Positions 23,180 through 35,900 of a stretch of DNA of 64,000 bases are shown here, in pieces; positions within the stretch are counted from its first letter, which is position 1; the number at the start of each line of letters is the position of its first letter. The stretch is from Cryptomeria japonica (Eukaryota > Streptophyta > Pinopsida > Cupressales > Cupressaceae), in contig NC_081410.1 of NCBI RefSeq assembly GCF_030272615.1, forward strand, positions 286,065,957 through 286,129,956, read 5' to 3'. The notes below the pieces were generated by a model. The model made no database searches. It had not been told where the DNA came from and was given only the letters and a program-made list of their open reading frames with translations. A program made the position numbers and the translations under genes.

Positions 23180-26100
23180 AAACCTTGTTGTGCACCAAAA
23201 TCAGATTTTGACGCTACAAGCTCTGGAATAGGGACTTGCTTCTTTAAACTTGTTGTGTCTCCAAACACTAATTTTGATGTTCCAAAATCAGTGATTTCAA
23301 GCCACAAGCTGCGAAATGAGGTTCTAAGAGCACGATGTACATCAAAATTACGTTTTTGATGCTACAGGCTCTGGAATAGGGACTCGCATCTTGAAAGCTT
23401 GTTGTGCCTCCAAACACCAATTTTGATGCTTCAAAACTGAAGATTTTGAGGCATAAGCTCCAAAACATTCTAAGAACACAATGTACATCAAAATCAAATT
23501 TTGACGATATCGGCTCCAAAATAAGGACTTGCATCTTGAAACCTTATTGTGCTTCCAAACATCGATTTTGATGCTCCAAAATTGGGGCTTTTGAGGCACA
23601 ATTTCTAAAACAGGGTTCTAACATCACAGTGGGCATGAAATTTGAATTTTTATGCTACTGGCTCTAGAATCGGGGCTTGCATCTTGAAACCTTGTTGTGC
23701 CTCAAAAGACTGATTTGACCACGATGTATGCCAAAATTAGATTTTGATGCTATTGACTCTAGAATTGGGACTTGCATCTTGAAACCTTGTTGTGCCTCCA
23801 AACATTGATTTTGATGCTCCAAAACTGGGTCTTTCGAGGCACAAGCTCCAAAATGAACTTGCATCAAAATCATGTTTTCACACTATAGGCTCTGAAATAG
23901 GGACTTGCATCTTGAAAGTTTGTTGTGCCTCCTAACACTAGTTTTGATGCTTCAAAACTAAAGATTTTCAGGCATAAGCTCCAAATCAAGAATCTTAGAG
24001 CACAATGTGCATCAAAATCAAATTTTCAAGCTAATGGCTCTAGAATCAGGACTTGCATCTTGTAAACTTGTTGTGCCTCCAAACATCAATTTTGATGCTG
24101 CAAAACTGGGGCTTTTGAGGCACAATTTATTAAACAGGGTTCTAAGAGCACAATGTGCATCAAAATTGAATTTTGAGGCTACTGGCTCTAGAATTGGGTC
24201 TTCCATCTTGAAGTCTTGTTGTGCCTCAAAACAATGATTTTGATGCTCCGAACAAGGGCTTTCGAGGTGCAAGCTTTGAAATAAGGTTCTAAGAGCAAGA
24301 TGTGCTCAAAAATCAGATTTTGATGCTATTGACTCTAGAATCAGGATTTGCATCTTGAAACCTTGTGCCTCCAATCATTGATTTTGATGCTCCAAAACTA
24401 GGTTTTTCGAGGCACAAGTTCTGAAATGAACTTCTAAGAGAATCATGTGCTATAGGATTCAGAATAGGGACTTGCTTTTTGAAACATTGTTGTGCCTCAA
24501 AACATTCATTTTGATGTTCCAAAATCAGGGATTTAAGAGCACAAGCTCCCAAATGAGGTTCTAAGAGCATGATGTACATAAAAATTGCGTTTTGACACTA
24601 TCGACTCTGGAATTGGGACTTGTGTCTTGAAACCTTGTTGTGCCTTTAAATACTAATTTTTATACTCCAAAATGAGGCTTTTGAGGCACAACCTCTGAAA
24701 TGAGGTTCTAAGAACACCATGTTCATCAAAATCATGTTTTGATGCTATGAGCTTGAGAATCGGGACTTGTGTCTTGAAACCTTGGTGTGCCTCTAAACAT
24801 TGATTTTGATATTTTGAAACTAGAGCTTTCGAGCCACATGCTCTGAAATAAGGTTCTAAGAGCACGATGTGCACCAAAATCAGATTTTGATGCTATTGAC
24901 TCTAGAATCGAGACTTGCATCTTGAAACTTTGTTATGCCTCCAAACACTGATTTTGATGTTCCGAAGTTAGGGCTTTCAAGGCACAAGCTCTGAAATGAG
25001 GTTCTAAGAGTACGATGTACATCAAAATTGTGTTTTGATACTACCAACTCTGAAATTGGGACTTGTTTCTTGAAACCTTGTTGTGCCTCCAAACACTAAT
25101 ATTTATGCTCAAAAAATAAGGCTTTTTAGGCACAACCTCCGAAATAAGGTTCTAAGAATACCATGTTTGTCAAAATCGTGTGTTGATGCTATCAGCCTGA
25201 GAATCGGGGCTTGTGTCTTGAAACCTTGTTCTGCCTTTAAACATTGATTTTGATGTTTTGAAACTAGAGCTTTCGAGCCACATGCTGCGAAACGAGGTTC
25301 TAAGAGCATGATGTGCATCAAAATTACATTTTCGGGAATAGGGACTTGCCTCTTGAAACCTTGTTGTGCCTCTAAACACTAATTTTGATTATCCAAAATT
25401 AGGGCTTTCAAGGCACAAGCTCTGAAATGAGGTTCTAAGAGCATGATGTACATCAAAATTGTGTTTTGACGCTACCAACTCTTGAATTGGGACTTGTGCC
25501 TTGAAACCTTGTTGTGCCTCCAAACACTAATTTTTATCTTGCAAAAATGAGGCTTTTGAGGCACAACCTCTGAAATGAGGTTCTAAGAACACCATGTTTG
25601 TCAAAATCATGTTTTGACACTATCAACTTGAGAGTTGGGACTTGTGTCTTGAAACCTTGTTGTGCCTTTAAAAATTGATTTTGATATTTTGAAATTGGAG
25701 CTTTCGAGCCACATGCTCCAAAATGAGGTTCTAAGAGCACGATTTGCTTCAAAATAACATTTTGACACTACAAGCTCTGATATAGGGACTTGCATCTTGA
25801 AAGCTTGATGTGCCTCCAAACACCAATTTTGATGCTTTGAAACTGAAGATTTTGAGGCATAAGCTCCAAAACAAGGTTCTAAGAGCACAAAGTGCATCAA
25901 AATCAAATTTTGATGCTACCGACTCTAGAATCAATACTTGCATCTTGAAACTTTGTTGTGCCTCCAGACATCAATTTTGATGCTCCAAAACTGGGGCTTT
26001 TGAGGCACAATTTCTAAAATAGTGTTCTAAGACCACAATGTGCATGAAAATTGAATTTTGATGCTACTAGCTCTAGAATCAAGGCTTGCATCTTGAAAAC

Positions 26101-26950
26101 TTGTTGTGCCTCAAAACACTGATTTTGATGCTCCGAAACTGGGGCTTTCGAGGCACAAGCTCTGAAATGAGGTTTTAAGAACATGATGTGTGCCAAAATC
26201 ACATTTTGATGCTATTGACTCTAAAATACAAACTTGCTTCTTGAAACCTTGTTGTGCCTCCAAACACTAACTTAGATGTTCCAAAATCAGAGCTTTCAAG
26301 GCACAAGCTCTGAAATGAGGTTCTAAGAGCATGATGTACATCAAAATTGTGTTTTGATGCTACCAACTCTGAAATTGGGACTTGTGTCTTGAAACCTTGT
26401 TGTGCCTCCAAATACTAATTTTTATGCTTGAAAAACAAGGCTTTTGAGGGACAACCTCCAAAATGAGGTTCTAAGAACACCATGTTTGTCAAAATTGTCT
26501 TTTGATGCTATCAGCTTGAGAATTGGGACTTTTGTCTTGAAACCTTGTTGTGCCTTTAAACATTAATTTGAGTATTTTGAAACTGGAGCTTTCGAGCAAC
26601 ATGCTCTGAAACAAGTTTCTAAGAGCACAATGTGCATCAAAATCACATTTTGACACTATAGGCTCCAGAATAGCGACTTGCATCTCGAAAGCTTATTGTG
26701 CCTCCAAACACTAGTTTTGATGCTTCGAAACCGATGATTTTGAGGCATAAGCTCCAAAACAAGGTTCTAAGAGCACGATTGTGCATCAAAATAAAATTTT
26801 GATGCTACTAGCTCTAGAATCAAGACTTTCATCTTGAAACCTTGTTGTGCCTCCAAACATTGATTTTAAAGCTCAAAAACTAGGTGTTTCAAGGAGCAAG
26901 CTCCGAAACAAGCTTCTAAGAGAATGATATACGTCAAAATGGAATTTTGA
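23180..26950 (+). repeat. Macro-repeat in diverged satellite, copy 2
   Basis: This is the partner of 19,620-22,900. The offset grows from 3533 to 3967 bp near 25.3-25.4 kb, meaning copy 2 has about three extra monomers there, and then to ~4107 bp near 26.9 kb. The same truncated monomers occur near 23,710 and 23,860. Confidence 0.8.
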
Positions 26951-27424
26951 TGCTACAGGTTCCAGAATAGGGACTTGCTTATTTAAACATTGTTGTGCCT
27001 CCAAACACTGATTTTGATGTTCCAATATCGGGGCTTTCAAGACACAAGCTCCAAAATGAGGTTCTAAGAGCACGATGTATATCAAATTGCATTTTGATGC
27101 TACCAACTCCAGAATAGGGACTTGTGTCTTGAAAGCTTGTTTTGCCTCCAAACACCAATTTTGATGCTTCAAAACCGAAGATTTTGAAGCATAAGATCCA
27201 AAACAAGGTTCTAAGGCACGATGTGCGTCAAAATCAAATTTTGATTCTGCTGGCTCCAGAATCAGGACTTGCATCATGAAACCTTGTTGTGCACCAAAAT
27301 CAAATTTTGATGCTATTGACTCTAGAATCAGGACTTGCATGTTGAAACATTGTTGTGCCTTGAAAAATGCTCTGAAATGAGATTCTCAAAGAATGATGTG
27401 CAACAAAATGGAATTTTGACACTA

Positions 27425-27456
27425 CTGGCTCTGGAATACCGATTCTAGAGCCAGTA
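27425..27456. other. Satellite inversion junction 1 (forward to inverted)
   Basis: Forward sequence ending CTACTGGCTCTGGAATA meets inverted sequence CCGATTCTAGAGCCAGTAG. The two sides form a near-perfect hairpin, with CTACTGGCTCTGGA facing TTCTAGAGCCAGTAG, so the same monomer position is met head to head. Confidence 0.85.
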
Positions 27457-30400
27457 GCATGAAAATTTAATTTTGATGCACATTGTGCTCTTAGAACCCT
27501 ATTTCAGAAATTGTGCCTCAAAAGCCCCAATTTTCGAGAATCAAAATCGATGTTTGGAGGCACAACAAGATTTCAAGATGCAAGTCCTGATTTTGGAGCT
27601 GGTAGCATCAAAATTTGATTTTGACGCACATCGTGCTCTTAGAACCTTGTTTTGGAGCTTATACCTCAAAATCATCGGTTTTGAAGCATCAAAATTTGTG
27701 TTTGGAGGCACAACAAGCTTTCGAGACGCAAGTCCCTATTCCGCAGCCTTTAGTGTCAAAACATGATTTTGATGCACAAAGTGCTCTTAGAAACTCATTT
27801 TAGAGCATGTGGCATGAAAGCACCAATTTCAAAACACCCAAATCAATGTTTAAAGGCACACCAAGGTTTCAAAACACAAGTTCCAATTCTCAAGCTGATA
27901 GCATCAAAACACAATTTTGACAAACATGGTGTTCTTAGAACGTCATTTCAGAGGTTGTCACTCAAAAGCCTCATTTTTGGAACATAAAAATTTGTGTTTG
28001 GATTCACAACAAGGTTTCAAGACACAAGTCCCAATTCCAAAGTGGGTAGAGTCAAAATGCAATTTTGATGTACATCATGCTCTTAGAACGTCATTTCGGA
28101 GATTGTGCCTTAAAAGCCCTGATTTTGGCACATCAAAATAAATGTTTTGAGGCACAACAAGGTTTGAAGAAACAAGTCCCTATTCCGGAGCCAGTAGCAT
28201 CAAAATTCCATTTTGACGCACATCATTCTTTAGAAAGCTCATTTCAGAGCTTGTGCCTCGAAAGACTTAGTTTTGGAGCATCAAAATCAATGTTTGCAGG
28301 CACAACAAGGTTTCAAGATGCAAGTCTCGATTCTAGAGTCAATAGCATCAATATCTGATTTTGGTGCACATTGTGCTCTTAGAACCTCATTTTGAAGCTT
28401 GTGCCTCAAAAGCTCCAGTTTTGGATAATCAAAATCAGGGTTTTGAGGCACAACAAGGTTTCAAGATGCAAGCCCCTATTCTAGAGCCAGTAGCATCAAA
28501 ATTCAAGTTTGATGCACATTGTGCCCTTAGAACCCTATTTTAGAAATTGTCCCTCAAAAGCCCCAGTTTTGGAGCATCAAAATCAATTTTTGGAGTCACA
28601 ACAAAGATTCAAGATGCAAGTATGGATTGTAGATTCAATAGCGTCAAAATTTGATTTTGGCGCACATCGTACTCTTAAAACCTCATTTGAAGCTTGTGCC
28701 TCAAATGCCCAAGATTCAGAGCATCAGAATCAATGTTTTCAAGCACAACAAGGTTTCAAGATGCAAGCCCCGATTCTAGAGCTAGTAGCATCAAAATTTA
28801 ATTTTGATGCAAATTGTGCTCTTAGAACCCTATTTCAGAAATTGTGCCTCAAAAGCCCCAATTTTGGAGCATTAAAATCGATGTTTGGAGGCACAACAGG
28901 GTTTCAAGATGCAAGTCCTGATTCTAGAAATGGTAGCGTCAAAATTTGATTTTGATGCACATCGTGCTCTTAGAACCTTGTTTTGGAGCTTATGCCTCAA
29001 AATCATCGGTTTCGAAGCATCAAAATTGGTGTTTGGAGGCACAACAAGCTTTTGAGACGGAAGTCCCTATTTTGGAGCCTGTAGTGTCAAAATGAGATTT
29101 TCATGCACATCGTGCTCTTAGAAACTCGTTTCGGAGCATGTGGCTCGAAAGCACCAATTTCAAAACACGCACGTCAATGTTTAAAGGCACAACAAAGTTT
29201 CAAGACATAAGTCCCAATTCTCAAGCTGATAGCATCAAAACACGATTTTAACAAACATGGTGTTCTTAGAACCTCATTTCGGAGGTTGTGACTCAAAAGT
29301 CTCATTTATGGAACCTAAAAATTAGGGTTTGGAGTCACAACAAGGTTTCAAGACACAAGTCCCAATTCCAGAGTGGGTAGAGTCAAAATGCAATTTTGAT
29401 GTACATCATGCTCTTAGAACCTCATTTTGGAGATTGTGCCTTGAATGTTTTGAGGCACAACAAGGTTTCAAGAAACAAGTCCTTATTCTGGGGCCAGTAG
29501 CGTCAAAATTCCATTTTGAATTCCATTTTGATGCACATCATTCTTTGAGAAGCTCATTTTAGAGAGTGTGCCTCGAAAGACTCAGTTTTGGAGCATCAAA
29601 ATCAAGGTTTGGAGGCACAACAAGGTTTCAAGATGCAAGTCCCGATTCTATAGTCAATAGCATCAAAATTTGATCTTGGTGCACATCGTGCTCTTAAAAC
29701 CTCATTTCGAAGCTTGTACCTCAAAAGCCCTGGTTTAGGATCATCAAAATCAGTGTTTTGAGGCACAACAAGGTTTTAAGATGCAAGCCCCTATTCTACA
29801 GCCAGTAGCATCAAAACTCAAGTTTGATGCACATTGTGCCCTTAGAACCCTTTTTTAGAAATTTTGCCTCAAAAGCCCCAATTTTGGAGCATCAAAATTG
29901 ATTTTTGGAGACACTACAAAGTTTCAAGATGCAAGTCCTGATTATAATGCACATCATGCTCTTAGAACCTTGTTTCGGAGCTTATGCCTCAAAAACATCG
30001 GTTTCAAAACATCAAAATTTGTGTTTGGAGGCACAACAAGCTTTCGAGATGCAAGTCCCTATTCCAGAGCCTATAGTGTCAAAACGTGATTTTGATGCAC
30101 ATCACGCTCTTAGAACCTTGTTTTGGAGCTTATACCTCAAAATCATCGGTTTCGAAGCATCATAATTGGTGTTTGGAGGCACAACAAGCTTTCAAGATGC
30201 AAGTCCCTATTCCGGAGCCTGTAGTGTCAAAATGTGATTTTGATGCACATTGTGCTCTTAGAAACTCATTTCGGAGCATGTGGCTTGAAAGCTTTAGTTT
30301 CAAAACACCCAAATCAATGTTTAAAGGCACAACAAGGTTTCAATACACAAGTCCCAATTCTCAAGCTGATAGCATCAAAACATGATTTTGACAAACATTG

Positions 30401-32968
30401 TGTTCCCTAGAGCCTCATTTCGGAGGTTGTGACTCAAAAGCCTCATTTTTGGAAAATAAAAATTAGTGTTTGGAGTCACAACAAGGTTTCAAGACACAAG
30501 TCCCAATTCTAGAGTGGGTAAAGTCAAAATGCAATTTTGATGTACATCATGCTCTTAGAAACTCATTTTGAAGATTGTGCCTTGAAATCCCTGATTTTGG
30601 CACATCAAAATAAATGTTTTGAGGCACAACAAGGTTTCAAGAAACAAGTCCCTATTCCAGAGCTAGTAGCGTCAAAATTTTATTTTGACGCATTCTTTGA
30701 GAATCTCATTTTAGAGCTTGTGCCTCGAAAGACTCAGTTTTGGAGCATCAAAATCAATGTTTGGAGGCACAACAAGGTTTCAAGATGCAAGTCCTGATTC
30801 TAGAGTCAGTAGCATCAAAATATGATTTTGGTACACATCGTTCTCTTAGAATCTCATTTTGAGGCACAATAAGGTTTCAAGATGCAAGCCCCTATTCTAG
30901 AGCCAGTAGCATCAAAATTCAAGTTTGATGCACATTGTGCCCTTAGAACCCTATTTTAGAAATTGTGCCTCAAAAGCCCCAGTTTTGGAGCATCAAAGTC
31001 AATTTTTGGAGTCACAACAAAGTTTCAAGATACAAGTCCCAATTATAGCGTCAATAGCATCAAAATCTGATTTTGGCACACATCGTGCTCTTAAAACCTC
31101 ATTCGAAGCTTGTACCTCAAAAGCCCCAGATTTAGAGCATCAGAATCAATGTTTTGAGGCACAACAAGGTTTCAAGATGCAAGCTCTCATTGTAGAGCCA
31201 GTAGTATCAAAATTTAATTTTGATGCACAGCGTGCTCTTAGAAGCCTGTTTTAGAAATTGTGTCTCGAAAGCCCCAGTTTTCGAGCATCAAAATCGATGT
31301 TTGTAGGCACAACAAGGTATCAAGATGCAAGTCCTGATTTTGGAGCTAGTAGTGTCAAAATTTGATTGTAATGCACATCATACTCTTAGAACCTTGTTTA
31401 GGAGCTTATGCCTCAAAATCATCGGTTTCGAAGCATCAAAATTGGTGTTTGGAGGCACAACAAGCTTTCAAGATGCAAGCCCCTATTCTAGAGCTAGTAG
31501 CATCAAAATTCAAGTTTGATGCACATTGTGCCCTTAGAACCCTGTTTTACAAATTGTGCCTCACAAGCCCTAGTTTTGGAGCATCAAAATTAATTTTTGG
31601 AGTCACAACAAAGTTTCAAGATGCAAGTCCTGATTATAGAGTCAATAGTGTCAAAATCTGATTTTGGTCCACATCGTGCTCTTAAAACCTCATTCGTAAC
31701 TTGTGCCTCAAAAGCCCCAGATTCAGAGCATCAGAATCAATGTTTTGAGGCACAACAAGGTTTAAAGATGCAAGCCCCAATTCTAGAGCCAGTGACATCA
31801 AAATTTAATTTTGATGCACATTGTGCTCTTGGAACCCTGTTTTTGAAATTGTGCCTCAAAAGCCCCAGTTTTGGAGCATCAAAATCAATGTTTGGAAGCA
31901 CAACATGGTTTGAAGATGCAAGTCTTGATTCTGGGGCTGGTAGCGTCAAAATTTGATTTTGACACACATTGTGCTCTTAGAACCTTGTTTTGGAGCTTAT
32001 GCCTCAAAATCATCATTTTCGAAGCATCAAAATTGGTGTTTGGAGGCACAACAAACATTTCGAGATGCAAGTCCCTATTCCGGAGCCTGTAGTGTCAAAA
32101 CATGATTTTGATACACATCGTGCTCTTACAAACTTGTTTCAGAGCATGTGGCTCGAAAGAACCAGTTTCAAAAAACCCAAATCAATATTAAAAGGCATAA
32201 CAAGGTTTCACGACACAAGTCCCATTTCTCAAGCTGATAGCAGCAAAACACGATTTTGACAAACATGGTGTTCTTAGAACCTCATTTCGGAGATTGTGAC
32301 TCAAAAGCCTCATTTTTGGAACATAAAAATTAGTGTTTGGAGTCACAACAAGGTTTCAAGGCACAAGTCACAATTCTAGAGTGGGTAAAGTCAAAATGCA
32401 ATTTTGATGTACATCATGCTCTTAGAAACTCATTTTGAAGATTGTGCCTTGAAATCCCTGATTTTGGCACATCAAAATCAATGTTTTGAGGCACAACAAG
32501 GTTTCAACAAACAAGTCCCTATTCCAGAGCTAGTAGCGTCAAAATTCCATTTTGACGCATTCATTGAGAATCTCATTTCAGAGCTTGTGCCTCGAAAGAC
32601 TTAGTTTTGGAGCATCAAAATCAATGCTTGGATGCACAACAAGGTTTCAAGATGCAAGTTATGATTCTAGAGTCAATAGCATTAAAATATGATTTTGGTG
32701 CACATCGTGCTCTTAGAACCTCATTTCAAAGCTTGTGCCTCAAAAGCCCTAGTTTCGGATCATTAAAATTGGTGTTTTGAGGCACAATAAGGTTTCAAGA
32801 TGCAAGCCCCTATTCTAGAGCTAGTAGCATCAAAATTCAAGTTTCATGCACATTGTGCCTTGAGAACCCTATTTTAGAAATTATGCATCAAAAGCCCCAG
32901 TTTTGGAGCATCAAAATCAGTTTTTGGAGTCACAACAAAGTTTCAAGATGCAAGTCCCGATTATAGAG
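27440..32968 (-). repeat. 148-bp satellite array, inverted block 1
   Basis: In about 5.5 kb (~37 monomers) the satellite reads on the opposite strand, for example GGCACAACAAGGTTTCAAGA. The nine monomer types appear in the reversed order expected for a true inversion. Plus-strand ORFs here are the counterpart of minus-strand ORFs elsewhere and are not genes. Near 29,930-30,090 a monomer is shortened, and copies of the CCGATGATTTTGAGG type are repeated close together. Confidence 0.93.
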
Positions 32969-32985
32969 TACATAGCTCCAAAATC
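32962..32985. other. Satellite inversion junction 2 (inverted to forward)
   Basis: Inverted sequence CCCGATTATAGAGTA changes to forward sequence GCTCCAAAATCAGGACTTCC at about 32,970, with CATA between that could belong to either side. Confidence 0.8.
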
Positions 32986-35900
32986 AGGACTTCCATCTTG
33001 AAACCTTGTTGTGCCTCCAAACATTGATTTTAATGCTCCACAATTGGAGCTTTTGATCCACAATTTTTGAAACAGGGTTCTTAGAACACAATGCACATCA
33101 AAATTAAATTTTGATGCTACTGGCTCTAGAATTGGGGCTTGCATCTTGAAACATTGTTGTGCCTCAAAACATTGATTCTGATGCTCTGAATCTAGGGCTT
33201 TTGAGGCACAAGCTTCGAATAAGGTTTTAAGAGCACAATGTGTGCCAAAACCAGATTTTGACACTATTGACTCTATAATCGGGACTTGCATCTTGAAACT
33301 TTGTTGTGATTTCAAAAATCGGTTTTAATGCTCCAAAAATGGGGCTTTTGAGGCTGAATTTCTAAAACAGGGTTCTAAGGGCATAATGTGCATCCAACTT
33401 GATTTTTGATGCTACTGGCTTTAGAATAGGGGCTTCCATCTTGAAACCTTGTTGTGCCTCAAAACACTGATTTTGATGATCCAAAACCATGGCTTTTGAG
33501 GCACAAGCTTCAAAATTTTGATGCTTCAAAACTAATGATTTTGAGGCATAAGCTCCAAAACAAGGTTCTAAGAGCACGATGTGCATCAAAATCAAATTTT
33601 GATGCTACCAGCTCCAGAATTAGGACTTGCATCTTGAAACCTTGTTGTGCCTCCAAACATCAATTTTTATGCTCCAAAATTTGGGCTTTTGAGGCACAAT
33701 TTCTGAAATAGGGTTCTAATGCTACTGGCTCTAGAATCGACGCTTGCATCTTTCAAACTTGTTGTGCCTCAAAACATTGATTCTGATGCTCTGAATCTGG
33801 GGCTTTTGAGGCACAAGTTTTGAATGAGGTTTAAAGAGCACGATGTCCGCCAAAATTAGATTTTGATGCTATTGACTCTATAATCAGGACTTGCATCTTG
33901 AAACATTGTTGTGACTCCAAAAATCAATTTGAGGTACAATTTCTAAAATAGGGTTCTAAGGGCACAATATGCATCAAACTTGAATTTTGATGCTACTGGC
34001 ACTAGAATAGGGGCTTGCATCTTGAAACCTTGTTGTGCCTCAAAACACTAATTTTTATGATCTAAAACCAGGGCTTTAGAGGCACAAGCTTCGAAATGAG
34101 GTTCTAAGAGCACGATGTGCACCAAAATCAGATTTTGATGCTATTGACTCTAGAATCGGGACTTGCATCTTGAAACCTTGTTGTCCCTCCAAACATTGAT
34201 TTTGATGCTCCAAAATTGAGTCTTTCGAGGCACAAGCTCTGAACTGAGCTTCTCAAAGAATGATGTGCATCAAAATGGAATTTTGATGGTACTGGCTCTA
34301 GAATAGGGACTTGTCTCTTGAAACCTTTTTGTGCCTCAAAACATTGATTTTGATGTGCCAAAATCAGGGCTGTCAAGGCACAATCTCCGAAATGAGGTTC
34401 TAAGAGCATGATGTACTTCAAAATTGTAGTTTGACTCTACCCACTTTGGAATTGGGAATTGTGTCTTGAAAAGTTGTTGTGACTCCAAACACTTATTTTT
34501 GTTTTCCAAAAATGAGGCTTTTGAGTCACAACCTTCGGAATGAGATTCTAAGAACACCATGTTTGTCAAAATCGTGTCTTCATGCTATCAATTTGAGAAT
34601 TGGGACTTATGTCTTGAAACCTTGTTATGCCTTTAAACATTGATTTGGGTGTTTTGAAACTGGTGCTTTTGAGGCACATGCTCCGAAATGAGTTTCTAAG
34701 AGCACAATGTGCATCAAAATCACGTTTTGATACTACAGGCTCCGGAATAGGGACTTGCGTCTCAAAAGCTTGTTGTACCTCCGAACACCAATTTTGATGC
34801 TTCGAAACTGATGATTTTGAGGCATAAGCTCCAAAACAAGGTTCTAAGAGCAAGATGTGCATCAAAATAAAATTTTGACACTACCGGGTCCAGATTCAGG
34901 ACTTGCATCTTGAAGCCTTGTTGTGCCTCCAAACATTGATTTTGATGCTCCAAAATTGGGGTTTTTTAGGCACAATTTCTGAAATAGGTTTCAAAGAGCA
35001 CAATGTGCATCATAATTAAATTTTGATGCTACTGGCTCTAGAATCGGGGCTTGCATCTTGAAACCTTGTTGTGCCTCAAAACATTGATTCTGATGTTCTA
35101 AATTTGGGTCTCTTGAGGCACAAGCTTTGAATAAGGTTTTAAGAGCACGATGTGCGCCAAAATCAGATTTTGATGCTATTGACTCTATAATCGAGACTTA
35201 AATGTTGAAACTTTGTTGTGACTCCAAAAATCAATTTTGATGCTCCAAAACTATGGCTTTTGAGGCACAATTTCTAAAACAAGGTTCTAAGGGCACAATG
35301 TGCATCAAACTTGAATTTTGATGCTACTAGCTCTAGAATAGGGGCTTGTATCTTGAAACCTTGTTGTGCCTCAAAACACTGATTTTGATGATCCGAAACC
35401 AGGGCTTTTGGGGCACAAGCTTCGAAATGAGGTTCTAAGAGCACGATGTGCACCAAAATCAAATTTTGATGCTATTGACTCTAGAATCGAGACTTGCATC
35501 TTGAAACCTTATTGTGCCACCAAACATTGATTTTGATGCTCCAAAACTGAGTCTTTTGAGGCACAAGCTCTAAAATGAGCTTCTGAAAGAATGATGTGCA
35601 TCAAAATGGAATTTTGATGCTACTGGCTCTGGAAGAGGGACTTGTTTCTTCAAACCTTGTTGTGCCTCAAAACGTTGATTTTGATTTGCCAAAATCAGGG
35701 CTTTCAAGGCACAATCTCCGAAATGAGGTTTTGGGAGCATGATGTACATCAAAATTGCATTTTGACTCTACCCACCCTAGAATTGGGACTTGTGTCTTGA
35801 AACCTTGTTGTGACTACAAACACTATTTTTTATGTTCCAGAAATGAGGCTTTTGAGTCACAACCTCTTAAATGAGGTTCTAAGAACACCATGTTTGTCAA

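Larger units (their letters stand above)
11403..27438 (+). repeat. 148-bp satellite array, forward block 2
   Basis: This is a 16-kb continuation of the satellite in forward orientation. It contains ordinary nine-type order up to ~12.5 kb, the 7-monomer array to ~18.6 kb, and a more diverged subfamily from 18.6 to 27.4 kb in which the TTTGGGTG monomer often reads TTTTGATGTTTTGAAA. It ends in a truncated monomer near 27,360 and an inversion junction at ~27,440. No gene is visible. Confidence 0.95.
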
